A DNA stretch of 64,000 nt. Source: Tanticharoenia sakaeratensis NBRC 103193. Its GTDB lineage: Bacteria > Pseudomonadota > Alphaproteobacteria > Acetobacterales > Acetobacteraceae. The notes beneath the pieces are model-generated. The model searched no databases. It saw nothing but the letters and a program-made list of their open reading frames with translations, and was not told the DNA's origin. This document shows, piece after piece, positions 24,552-32,274 of the stretch (the first letter of the stretch is position 1; each line of letters opens with the position of its first letter). The translations under genes were made by a program, and so were the position numbers. The stretch is taken from assembly GCF_000963885.1 (NCBI RefSeq), contig NZ_BALE01000015.1, positions 1-64,000 on the forward strand, given 5' to 3'.

Positions 24552-25469
24552 TCAGTTGCCCCGCGTGCGGGGATCAAGCCACGCGATCAGGATTTCCGCG
24601 ACCAGGTTGGCGCCGAGGACGCCCAGGATCGACAGAAGCGTGATGCCCTGGATCATCGGGTAGTCGCGATAGCGCACGGCATCGATCAGCAGGCGTCCGA
24701 TGCCCGGCCAGTCGAACACCGTCTCCGTGACCACCGCGCCGCTGATCAGCCCGCCGAGATTGAGGCAGATGACTGTGACGACCGGCACCATGGCGTTTCG
24801 CAACGCGTGACGCGTCAGAACGATGGCAGGCGGAAGTCCCTTGGCGCGGGCCGTGCGGATATAGTCCTGACGCAGAACGTCGCGCATTCCGGTGCGCGTC
24901 ATGCGAAGGATCAGCGCGGCCGGCATCAGGGCCAGCACCATGACCGGCAGGATATAGTGCCGCCAGTCGCCCGCGCCCATAAGCGGCAGCCAGTGAAGCC
25001 TGACGGCGAAGATCTCCATGCCGAGAAGGGCAACCCAGAATCCGGCCAACGATGCGCCCACCAGGGTCGCGGCCATCAGCAGGTGATCGGGCCACTGGCC
25101 GACACGGACCGCGGCCAGCGTTCCGCCCGGCACGCCGATCACGATGGCCAGCACATAGGACAGGCCGCCCAGCAGGAGCGAGTAGGGCAGGCGCTGTGCG
25201 ATGGCAGCACCGACCGGCGTCCCGTCGCGAAGGGAAAGGCCGAAATCCCCGCTGAGGGCGCGTTTCAGGAAATGGACGTATTGTGCTGACAGCGGTTCAT
25301 CCAGACCGAGGCGGGCATGAAGGGCATCGATCACGCTCCGGGGTGCCTGTGGGCCTGCCATCAGCCGCGCTGGATCACCGGGCAATGAATGAATTGCCAC
25401 GAAGACAACGGCCGAGACGAACAGCATGACCACAAGAAGGGTGGTAACCCGGCGCGCGACACCTGTCAT
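24552..25469 (-). CDS. Peptide ABC transporter permease, DppB/OppB type
   Basis: 305 residues, six predicted helices. N-terminal TLLVVMLFVSAVVFVAIHSLPGDPA is the classic DppB opening. The EAA loop DYIRTARAKGLPPAIVLTRH is present and the C-terminus VTETVFDWPGIGRLLIDAV...RDYPMIQG is diagnostic. The start makes an ATGA overlap with the solute-binding protein stop. The cognate ATPases are encoded across the divergent promoter at 29746-31517. Confidence 0.95.
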   Translation of the reverse strand: MTGVARRVTTLLVVMLFVSAVVFVAIHSLPGDPARLMAGPQAPRSVIDALHARLGLDEPLSAQYVHFLKRALSGDFGLSLRDGTPVGAAIAQRLPYSLLLGGLSYVLAIVIGVPGGTLAAVRVGQWPDHLLMAATLVGASLAGFWVALLGMEIFAVRLHWLPLMGAGDWRHYILPVMVLALMPAALILRMTRTGMRDVLRQDYIRTARAKGLPPAIVLTRHALRNAMVPVVTVICLNLGGLISGAVVTETVFDWPGIGRLLIDAVRYRDYPMIQGITLLSILGVLGANLVAEILIAWLDPRTRGN

Positions 25470-27004
25470 CGAACGGGCCTCCGGTGCGCCTGTGTCACGA
25501 CGATTTCCCCATCCGGAAGGCTGGTGACACCTTCGATGTCGCGGCGAACGCCGAACAGATCGTCCTGCACGTAGAGAGGCAGCATGGGCGCATCATCTGC
25601 AAGGCGTGTCTGGATCGTGCCGTACAACGCCGCGCGTCCGATCGGATCGAGTGTACCGGCGGCCGCCTCGATCTCCGCATCGACTATCGGATTATCGTAG
25701 AAGCCCAGATTGGCGCCGGCCGGTGCGGCACTGGCCGCGGCATAGAGCGGGCGGATCTGGAGATCGGCGACGAACGGCGCGGACCATGAGGAAATGATGA
25801 CGCCGGTTTCGCTGCGCTTCTTCTCATCCGGCGGGGCGAAGGCGGACTGCACCCAGACACCGGCTTCCTGCCGCCTGATGACGAGCCTGACGCCGATGCT
25901 GCGCCACATCGCCTGCAGGGCCTCGGCGATCGGCTCCTCCGGCTCCTGCACGACGGCGGTGATGGAAAAGCCCTTGTGCCATCCGGCCTGTTCCAGAAGC
26001 GTCCGTGCCTGATCGATATCTGCGCCCGCCGCAGCGCCGCAGCCGCGTGCACCCGGCGTTTCCGGCGTGATTGCGAAACAGGCCGGCTGTCCGTTTCCAT
26101 GCAGCAGCCCCGCGACAAGCGCGCGACGATCGATGGACAGGCTCAGGGCACGCCGGACGCGCGGGTCGTTCAGCGGGGGCAGGCGCGTGTTCAGCGCCGC
26201 CCAGAACAGCGCACTGCCCGGAGCCCGGTAAACGACAGCTTCGGCCGATGCCGGCCGCCCCGGCGTATACAGGTCTGCAAAGACAGGAGAGATCGGCATG
26301 ACCACGTTGGCATCTCCCGTCTGCAGGGCCATGTTGACCACCGAGGGCTCTGGCGACCATGTCCAGTTGATCCAGTCGAGCGACGGTGCCGCACCCCAGT
26401 AGCGGTCGAATCGCAGCGCACGCACGTGGTCGCCGTCCTGCCAGTCCCCGAAACGAAACGGTCCCGTTCCATCCGCATGTCGTCCGAGCGTGCCGCCTCG
26501 GGCTGCGATCGGAGAGACGACGGCAGCCTGTGTCATGGCCAGAAGGTGGAGGATGTCCGCATAAGGGCGTGCAAGCGTGATGACGACGTCCTGCCCGTCC
26601 TCTGCAACGTCCATGATCAGGCCTCGGAATACGCCAGCGCCGGCAAGCCCGGCTTTTGGATCGATGAGCCGTTTCAGAGAGGCTGCGACTGCTTCCGGAT
26701 CGCACGGTGCGCCGTCATGAAAGAGAACATGCGGACGCAAGGTGAAACGCCAGACGCGACCATCTACCGAGCCTGACCATCTTGTTGCCAATCCGGGACG
26801 GATCGAGCCCGTTTCATCTTGTTGCACCAGACTCTCGTAGAATGGTGCAAGGATGGAGTGGGTCGCGGTCGCGTTCTGATCGGCCGGGTCCATGCTGCGT
26901 GGTGGCTCGGCCAGCATGACCGTCAGGCCGGCCGCACAGGCGGCGGCCGCACTTTTCATCGCGAAACCGGCAGTGATGCAGCAGAGGAAGACAGATCGTC
27001 GCAT
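25466..27004 (-). CDS. Peptide/glycopeptide ABC transporter solute-binding protein (SBP_bac_5)
   Basis: 512 residues with a signal peptide (MRRSVFLCCITAGFAMKSAAAACA). The mature protein is a cluster-C binding protein: GLTVMLAEPPRSMDPAD at the start, TFHDG-like HVLFHDGAPCDPEAVAASLKRL, ADGTGPFRFGDW, and a Pro/Ala-rich C-terminal lobe. DppA/OppA relatives bind di- to oligopeptides, and some bind murein peptides, nickel or sugars. Cysteines at 22-23 near the cleavage site do not form a convincing lipobox. First gene of the leftward operon; the ligand is undetermined. Confidence 0.92.
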   Translation of the reverse strand: MRRSVFLCCITAGFAMKSAAAACAAGLTVMLAEPPRSMDPADQNATATHSILAPFYESLVQQDETGSIRPGLATRWSGSVDGRVWRFTLRPHVLFHDGAPCDPEAVAASLKRLIDPKAGLAGAGVFRGLIMDVAEDGQDVVITLARPYADILHLLAMTQAAVVSPIAARGGTLGRHADGTGPFRFGDWQDGDHVRALRFDRYWGAAPSLDWINWTWSPEPSVVNMALQTGDANVVMPISPVFADLYTPGRPASAEAVVYRAPGSALFWAALNTRLPPLNDPRVRRALSLSIDRRALVAGLLHGNGQPACFAITPETPGARGCGAAAGADIDQARTLLEQAGWHKGFSITAVVQEPEEPIAEALQAMWRSIGVRLVIRRQEAGVWVQSAFAPPDEKKRSETGVIISSWSAPFVADLQIRPLYAAASAAPAGANLGFYDNPIVDAEIEAAAGTLDPIGRAALYGTIQTRLADDAPMLPLYVQDDLFGVRRDIEGVTSLPDGEIVVTQAHRRPVR

Positions 27005-27158
27005 AGGCGCTCGTGCGTGATCGAAAATGACCCTTGGGGCGTCGCGAGAAATCCCAAGGAAAACAAGTGCTGTCGTTAATTCACCTCATTCTTCTATTGA
27101 CAGGAAGTTGGTTTATCAAACGAAATAAGTTCTTCACCAGTCGGACGTATCGCGCGCA
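27005..27158. promoter_or_regulatory. Divergent promoter of the amino-sugar/peptide island
   Basis: This 154-base gap separates the leftward transporter operon from the ROK regulator operon. It is far more AT-rich than its surroundings between 27058 and 27135. A TTGACA-like -35 box lies at about 27097-27102 for rightward transcription. Imperfect inverted repeats rich in A and T around 27108-27135 are a plausible operator for the ROK repressor encoded next door. Confidence 0.45.
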
Positions 27159-28298
27159 ATGTTCTCAGCGGGCCACCATCGCATCCTCAGCACGCTCAGC
27201 CGGCTCGGCGCTATGAGCCGTACCGACCTTGCGCGCGCGCTCGACGTCAGCAAGGCCAGCATATCGATGCTGGTGCGCGACCTGATTGCGCGCGGCGTCC
27301 TGCGTGAGGAGGCGGTCGTTTTCGGGCAGGGACGCCCGTCGATCACGCTCGGCCTGTGCAGCGACGCGGCGAGCTTCATCGGTATCTCCCTTCACGCCGA
27401 CCCGACGACGGTCGTCATGACCGATCCACATGGGCGCATCCTGGCCCGGTATGTCATGCCGCGCGAGACGGACCCGCATGCATGTTTCGAAGGCCTGGCC
27501 CGGGCGGTCGATATCGTGCGCAAGCGGGCGGGCTCCGGCGCCGGGCCGATTGCGGGCATCGGTGTCGCCCAGCCGGGTTTCGTATCGCGCGACGGGCGTA
27601 TCTCGCTGGCATCGACGGCACTCGGCTGGGTAAACGTCGATGTCGCGGGTGGCCTGTCGGCCGTGACCGGGCTGCCTGTCTTCGTGGAGAACGACGCCAA
27701 TGCGCTGATCCTGGGGGAGCAGTTGTTCGGCCCATCCGGCGATTGTCCCGATTTCAGCCTCGTGTTTGTCGGCGATGGCATCGGCAGCGCACACATCGTG
27801 AATGGCCGGCTTCACCGTGGCCACCATGGGGGAGCCGGCGAGATTTCGCATTCGCCGATCGCACTGGATGGAAGCGGCGCGCTGCCGTGCCGTTGCGGCA
27901 ATCGCGGCTGTCTGGAAACCGTGTCGTCGCTTCAGGCCATCCGGGGGGCCGCGCGGCAGGCGGGGCTCACATCGGACATCGACGAACTGGCGGCGATGAC
28001 GGCCGATGGCCATCCCGAAGCGCTGGCCATCCTGCATCGTGCCGGTGCAGCGCTCGGCATTGCCCTGGCACAGCTGGTTCAGATGTTCGACCCGAGCCAG
28101 GTTCTGGTCATTCTCGATCCGGCTCTGAAGGACAGTGTCTTCGGTCGGGTCCTGCGGCAGGAGATGGAAACCCATGTACTGCGTCGCGCCGGTGTCCAGA
28201 CGACGCTGACATTGCGCGGGCTGGAAGACGACAGTTTTGCCAAGGGCGCTGCCAGTCTCGCAGCGCAGAAATTTCTTTTCGGGAACGAATGGACATGA
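27159..28298 (+). CDS. ROK-family transcriptional regulator (NagC/XylR type)
   Basis: 379 residues: an N-terminal winged HTH at 5-60 (LSRLGAMSRTDLARALDVSK, ASISMLVRDLIARGVL), then a ROK domain. The ROK domain has IGVAQPGFVSRDGRI, VENDANALILGEQLFG, the HHGGAGEISHSPI sugar site and the zinc motif CRCGNRGCLETVSSL. Such proteins repress sugar-uptake genes until a sugar or sugar phosphate binds. It starts next to the divergent promoter and probably controls both arms of the island, with the amino sugar or its phosphate as inducer (inference). Confidence 0.93.
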   Translation: MFSAGHHRILSTLSRLGAMSRTDLARALDVSKASISMLVRDLIARGVLREEAVVFGQGRPSITLGLCSDAASFIGISLHADPTTVVMTDPHGRILARYVMPRETDPHACFEGLARAVDIVRKRAGSGAGPIAGIGVAQPGFVSRDGRISLASTALGWVNVDVAGGLSAVTGLPVFVENDANALILGEQLFGPSGDCPDFSLVFVGDGIGSAHIVNGRLHRGHHGGAGEISHSPIALDGSGALPCRCGNRGCLETVSSLQAIRGAARQAGLTSDIDELAAMTADGHPEALAILHRAGAALGIALAQLVQMFDPSQVLVILDPALKDSVFGRVLRQEMETHVLRRAGVQTTLTLRGLEDDSFAKGAASLAAQKFLFGNEWT

Positions 28299-29749
28299 AC
28301 ACGCGCCCGCGTATTGCCGTCGGTGGAATCCATACCGAGTGCAGCACCTACAATCCCGTCCTGATGACGGAAGACGTCTTCCGCATCAACAGCGAAAGCG
28401 ATCTCGCGGCCATGCCGTATTTCGCGTTCCTGAAGGATTTCGAAGCTGATTTCCTGCCGCTTCTGCACGCGCGCGCGGTCCCCGGCGGTCCGATTGCGCG
28501 CGCGGCCTACGAGGCCATGAAAGGCAGGTTTCTCACGCTCCTGCGCGCCAGCCTGCCGCTCGACGGGCTGTATCTCGCGATGCATGGCGCGATGTCGGTC
28601 GAGGGGCTCGATGACGCCGAGGCCGACTGGATCACCGCTGCCCGGGCGGTCGTGGGGCCGGACTGCATCGTTGCCGCGAGTTACGACCTGCACGGCAACG
28701 TAAGCCAGCCCATCACCGATGCGCTCGATATCTTCTCCGCCTACCGCACGGCACCTCACATCGATGTCGAACGCACGATGCGCCGGGCCGTCGAGATGCT
28801 GGTCGACGCGCTGCACACCGGCGTGCGCCCGATGATCGTATGGGCGCCCGTTCCGGTGCTGTTGCCCGGCGAGAGAACGAGTACGGAGGACGAGCCGGCC
28901 AAAGGGCTCTATGCGCGCCTGCCGGCCTTGGATGCGCGACCCGGCATATGGGACGCGTCGCTGATGGTCGGCTATGTATGGGCGGACGAGCCGCGCGCGA
29001 CGGCATCTGTCGTCTTCACCGGGACGGACTACGGACAGCTGACATCGGCCGCTTCGGAACTCGCCGACGCCTATTGGCAGGCACGAAACGCCTTTGCCTT
29101 CGGCTGCGAAACCGGCACGATCGCAGAGTGCGTCGGCAAGGCCATGGAAAGTCGGACATCGCCTGCCATCATCGCGGATTCCGGCGATAATCCGACGGGC
29201 GGCGGTGTGGGCGATCGTGCCGACGTTCTGGCGGAACTGGCATTGCGCGATGCGCAGGGCGTCGTCATCGCGGCCATTACGGATGCTCCGGCCTGCGCGC
29301 ACGCGTTTGCCATCGGCGCGGGGGCAGAGGCGATTTTCGATATCGGAGCAACGCTCGATCCGTCGGGCGGGCGCGTATCGCTGCCGTGCGTGGTGACGCG
29401 TCTGATTGACGCGCAGGATCCGCGCGACCGCGAGGCCGTGCTGCAACATCGCGGTATCACGATCGTCCTGGCAGCCCGTCGTCGTCCGTATCACAACCTG
29501 GGCGATTTCGAGCGCCTTGGCCGGGATCCGGGCACAACGCGCATTCTGGTCGTCAAATCGGGCTATCTCTCGCCGGATCTCGCGCCTCTTGCGAACCCCT
29601 CGTTGATGGCCTTGTCCGACGGCGTCGTCAATCAGGACGTAGCGAACCTGCAGCGCCTGCGCACGCATCGCCCGACGTATCCGTTCGATCCGGTCTTCGA
29701 CTGGTCGCCGCAACCGCGGGGGCAGACACCGCGGAACGGGGCTGCATGA
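28295..29749 (+). CDS. M81-family (MlrC-like) metallopeptidase
   Basis: 484 residues from the ATG at 28295, which overlaps the regulator stop as ATGA; an ATG 6 bases upstream is also possible. M81 hallmarks are RIAVGGIHTECSTYNPV at the start, LYLAMHGAM, SYDLHGNVSQ, YRTAPHIDVERT, and the C-terminal IADSGDNPTGGGVGDRADVL, followed by KSGYLSPDLAPLANPSLMALSDG. The His/Asp/Glu residues in these motifs form the metal site. The founding member cleaves linearised microcystin, a peptide with unusual beta- and D-amino acids. Here it is flanked by peptide-transporter genes, so it probably hydrolyses an imported non-standard peptide or amide. Confidence 0.9.
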   Translation: MNTRPRIAVGGIHTECSTYNPVLMTEDVFRINSESDLAAMPYFAFLKDFEADFLPLLHARAVPGGPIARAAYEAMKGRFLTLLRASLPLDGLYLAMHGAMSVEGLDDAEADWITAARAVVGPDCIVAASYDLHGNVSQPITDALDIFSAYRTAPHIDVERTMRRAVEMLVDALHTGVRPMIVWAPVPVLLPGERTSTEDEPAKGLYARLPALDARPGIWDASLMVGYVWADEPRATASVVFTGTDYGQLTSAASELADAYWQARNAFAFGCETGTIAECVGKAMESRTSPAIIADSGDNPTGGGVGDRADVLAELALRDAQGVVIAAITDAPACAHAFAIGAGAEAIFDIGATLDPSGGRVSLPCVVTRLIDAQDPRDREAVLQHRGITIVLAARRRPYHNLGDFERLGRDPGTTRILVVKSGYLSPDLAPLANPSLMALSDGVVNQDVANLQRLRTHRPTYPFDPVFDWSPQPRGQTPRNGAA

Positions 29750-30753
29750 CGCAGGACCCTGTTCTCGAAGTCTCGGGACTGCGCGTCGATTTTGCCGATG
29801 TGGCGGCACTCGACGCCGTATCGTTTCACATCGCGCGGGGCGAGACGCTGGCGCTGGTGGGCGAGTCCGGTTCCGGCAAGAGCGTCACGGCTCTGGCGGT
29901 CATGGGATTGTTGCGGGGTGGTTCGATCCGTGATGGACGGATCCTTTTCTCGGACGGAGAGAAGCGCGTCGATCTTGCAGCGCTGACGGCCAGGCAGAGG
30001 CGTGCGGTGCAGGGGCGAGGCATCGGCATGATCTTTCAGGAACCGATGAGTGCCCTGAATCCGTCCATGCGGATCGGCGCGCAGATCGGCGAATGTCTGG
30101 CTCTGCATCGACCTGATATCGTCGGCCGCCGCGCCACGCGGCAGGCGGCGGAAGCCTTGCTCGGACGTACCGGTATCGCGGATCCGGCGCAGTGCCTCGA
30201 GGCCTATCCGCACCGGCTGTCCGGCGGAATGCGCCAGCGGGTCATGATCGCGATGGCCCTGAGCGCCAGGCCGGCCCTGCTGATCGCCGACGAACCGACG
30301 ACGGCGCTGGATGCCAGCACGCAGGGTCGCATTCTCGCCCTGATCCGCGAACTGGCGACCGAGATGGGCACGAGCACGCTGTTCATCACCCATGACCTCG
30401 GCGCGGCCGCAGTGATCGCGGATCGTGTCGCGGTCCTGTATGCCGGCCGCCTGATGGAAGAGGGCCCGATCCGGGAAGTCCTGCGCGCCCCCCGTCATCC
30501 TTATACGCGTGGTCTGCTGGCTTCGATGCCCGACCCGTCGTCCATGATCGTGGATGCGACAGGACGACGGCGCCTGCGCGTGATGCCGGGCTCGGTGCCG
30601 CTGCCTGCCGCGCGCCCCGTTTCCTGTGCATTCGCCCCACGTTGCGATCAGAGCCTTCCGCCATGCGTTGCTGCACCGGTTCAGGCGCGGGAATTTGTCG
30701 GTGCGCGGCGCGTTGCCTGCGTGCGCGCCGATGAATGGGCTGTCGCGCCATGA
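29746..30753 (+). CDS. Peptide ABC transporter ATPase, DppD/OppD type
   Basis: 335 residues, ATGA overlap with the M81 gene. Walker A GESGSGKS near residue 43, Q-loop FQEPMSALNPS, signature LSGGMRQRV, Walker B LLIADEPTTALD, and switch His in FITHDLG. The C-terminal extension ends in the family cysteine motif CAFAPRCDQSLPPCVAAP typical of oligopeptide transporters. Pairs with the DppF-type ATPase downstream and powers the permeases encoded on the other strand. Confidence 0.95.
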   Translation: MTQDPVLEVSGLRVDFADVAALDAVSFHIARGETLALVGESGSGKSVTALAVMGLLRGGSIRDGRILFSDGEKRVDLAALTARQRRAVQGRGIGMIFQEPMSALNPSMRIGAQIGECLALHRPDIVGRRATRQAAEALLGRTGIADPAQCLEAYPHRLSGGMRQRVMIAMALSARPALLIADEPTTALDASTQGRILALIRELATEMGTSTLFITHDLGAAAVIADRVAVLYAGRLMEEGPIREVLRAPRHPYTRGLLASMPDPSSMIVDATGRRRLRVMPGSVPLPAARPVSCAFAPRCDQSLPPCVAAPVQAREFVGARRVACVRADEWAVAP

Positions 30754-31517
30754 GTCCGCTTCTGGATATCGACGATCTGCACGTCTCTTTTCGTGCCGGA
30801 CCGCCATGGCGCAAACGTGACGTGCCGGTCGTCAGGGGGGTGTCCCTGCGCGTCGCACCGGGAGAAATCGTCGGGCTGATCGGCGAGTCCGGGTCGGGCA
30901 AGAGCACGATCGCCCGGGCGGTCGTAGGCCTGGCCCCGGTCAGCGCCGGCCGCATCACGCTCGGCGATGACATGGCGCGTCGATCGCGTGCCCGTCATGT
31001 GCAGATGATCTTTCAGGATCCCGTGGCCAGTCTGGATCCGAAGATGACAGTCGGCGCCCAGATTGCGGAACCGCTTGCGATTCATGGCATCGTTCCTGCG
31101 CGCGAACGACGTCGGCGGGTCATGACCCTGCTCGGACGCGTCGGCCTTCCGGAGAGCGCCTATGACCGCATGCCGCACATGTTCTCCGGTGGGCAGCGCG
31201 CGCGCATCGGTATTGCCCGGGCGCTGGCCGTCGAACCGCAGCTGTTGATCGCCGACGAGGCGACGGCCGCTCTCGACATCTCGGTACAGGCGCAGATTCT
31301 CAATCTTCTCATGGATCTGCGTGATGATCTGGGCTTGTCGCTCCTGTTCATCACACATGATCTGGCGGTCGTGCGCGTGTTGTGCGACCGGGGCATTGTC
31401 CTTCAGGGTGGCCGGATCGTGGAGGAGGGCGCGCCTGAGACGCTGCTCGAGGCACCGAGACATCCCTACACGCGCGCGCTGTTCGCCGCGCATATCTCGA
31501 AGGCGGCATGGGCATGA
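30750..31517 (+). CDS. Peptide ABC transporter ATPase, DppF/OppF type
   Basis: 255 residues from the ATG at 30750 (ATGA overlap with the previous gene; an upstream ATG at 30735 lies inside it). Walker A GESGSGKST, Q-loop FQDPVASLDPKMTV, signature FSGGQRARIGIARAL, Walker B LLIADEATAALD, and switch His in FITHDLA. It lacks the C-terminal cysteine extension of its partner, so only one ATPase carries that domain. It completes a five-protein peptide importer split across the divergent promoter. Confidence 0.94.
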   Translation: MSPLLDIDDLHVSFRAGPPWRKRDVPVVRGVSLRVAPGEIVGLIGESGSGKSTIARAVVGLAPVSAGRITLGDDMARRSRARHVQMIFQDPVASLDPKMTVGAQIAEPLAIHGIVPARERRRRVMTLLGRVGLPESAYDRMPHMFSGGQRARIGIARALAVEPQLLIADEATAALDISVQAQILNLLMDLRDDLGLSLLFITHDLAVVRVLCDRGIVLQGGRIVEEGAPETLLEAPRHPYTRALFAAHISKAAWA

Positions 31518-32233
31518 TCGATCTCGAAATCTGCCTGGACGACGCTGGCAGTCTGCACGCGGTCCAGGTCCCGGAAGTGTCACGCATCGAGCTGTGCGCG
31601 GCGCTGTCAGTTGGTGGGCTGACGCCCAGTGCTGGTTTGATGCGGCAGGCCGCAGACAGCAGCGTGCCGGTCTATGCAATGATCCGGCCGCGTGCAGGCG
31701 ATTTCGTGTTCGCCCCCGATGAGGAGGCGATCATGCTGGCCGACATCGCCGTCGCCCGCGAGAGCGGCCTCGCAGGTGTCGTTCTGGGGGCAAGCCGTGC
31801 GGACGGGACGCTCGATGAAGCGATGTTGTCGCGGCTGAGCGATGCGTGCGGGCCGCTTGGCCGCACGCTTCATCGCGCGTTCGATCTGGTGCCGGATCCG
31901 TTCGCTGCGATGGAGGCCGCGATCCGCCTCGGGTTCGAACGTATTCTGACGTCAGGCGGTGCACCGGCGGCTTCCGATGGTGCCGGGACGCTCCGGGCGC
32001 TTGTTCAGGCTTCGGCCGGGCGCATCGACATCATGGCGGGCAGTGGCGTGCGACCCGAGAATGTCGCGGCCCTGCTGCATGAAACCGGTGTCCGCGCGGT
32101 CCATGCGTCCTGCCGCGGCCGGCCGATCCGTTACGCCGAGACTGTGGGCGCGCTGGGCTTTGGTGCCACCCGCGCGGCTGCCGATCCGGACGTGATCCGC
32201 GCATTTCGCGCGGCACTTCGGCCTTTCGACTGA
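31514..32233 (+). CDS. cutC: CutC-family protein
   Basis: 239 residues from the ATG at 31514, in ATGA overlap with the ATPase stop. CutC features are LEICLDD at the start, RIELCAALSVGGLTPSAGLM, VYAMIRPRAGDFVF, GVVLGASRADGTLDE, RTLHRAFD, FERILTSGGAPAA and IDIMAGSGVRPENVAAL, together a TIM barrel. Although named for copper tolerance, the family has no proven enzymatic role. It is often found with amino-sugar or murein-recycling genes, as here, which argues for a carbohydrate-related function. Confidence 0.92.
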   Translation: MIDLEICLDDAGSLHAVQVPEVSRIELCAALSVGGLTPSAGLMRQAADSSVPVYAMIRPRAGDFVFAPDEEAIMLADIAVARESGLAGVVLGASRADGTLDEAMLSRLSDACGPLGRTLHRAFDLVPDPFAAMEAAIRLGFERILTSGGAPAASDGAGTLRALVQASAGRIDIMAGSGVRPENVAALLHETGVRAVHASCRGRPIRYAETVGALGFGATRAAADPDVIRAFRAALRPFD

Positions 32234-32274
32234 TCAATCCAATCCTTTATCACCAGCACAGGAAATTGCCTGAC

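Noticed and set aside
27356-28288. Upstream extension of the M81 peptidase frame (797 codons in all)
   Set aside because: The first 310 or so codons are an Arg/Gly-rich shadow of the ROK regulator; the peptidase domain begins at 28295.
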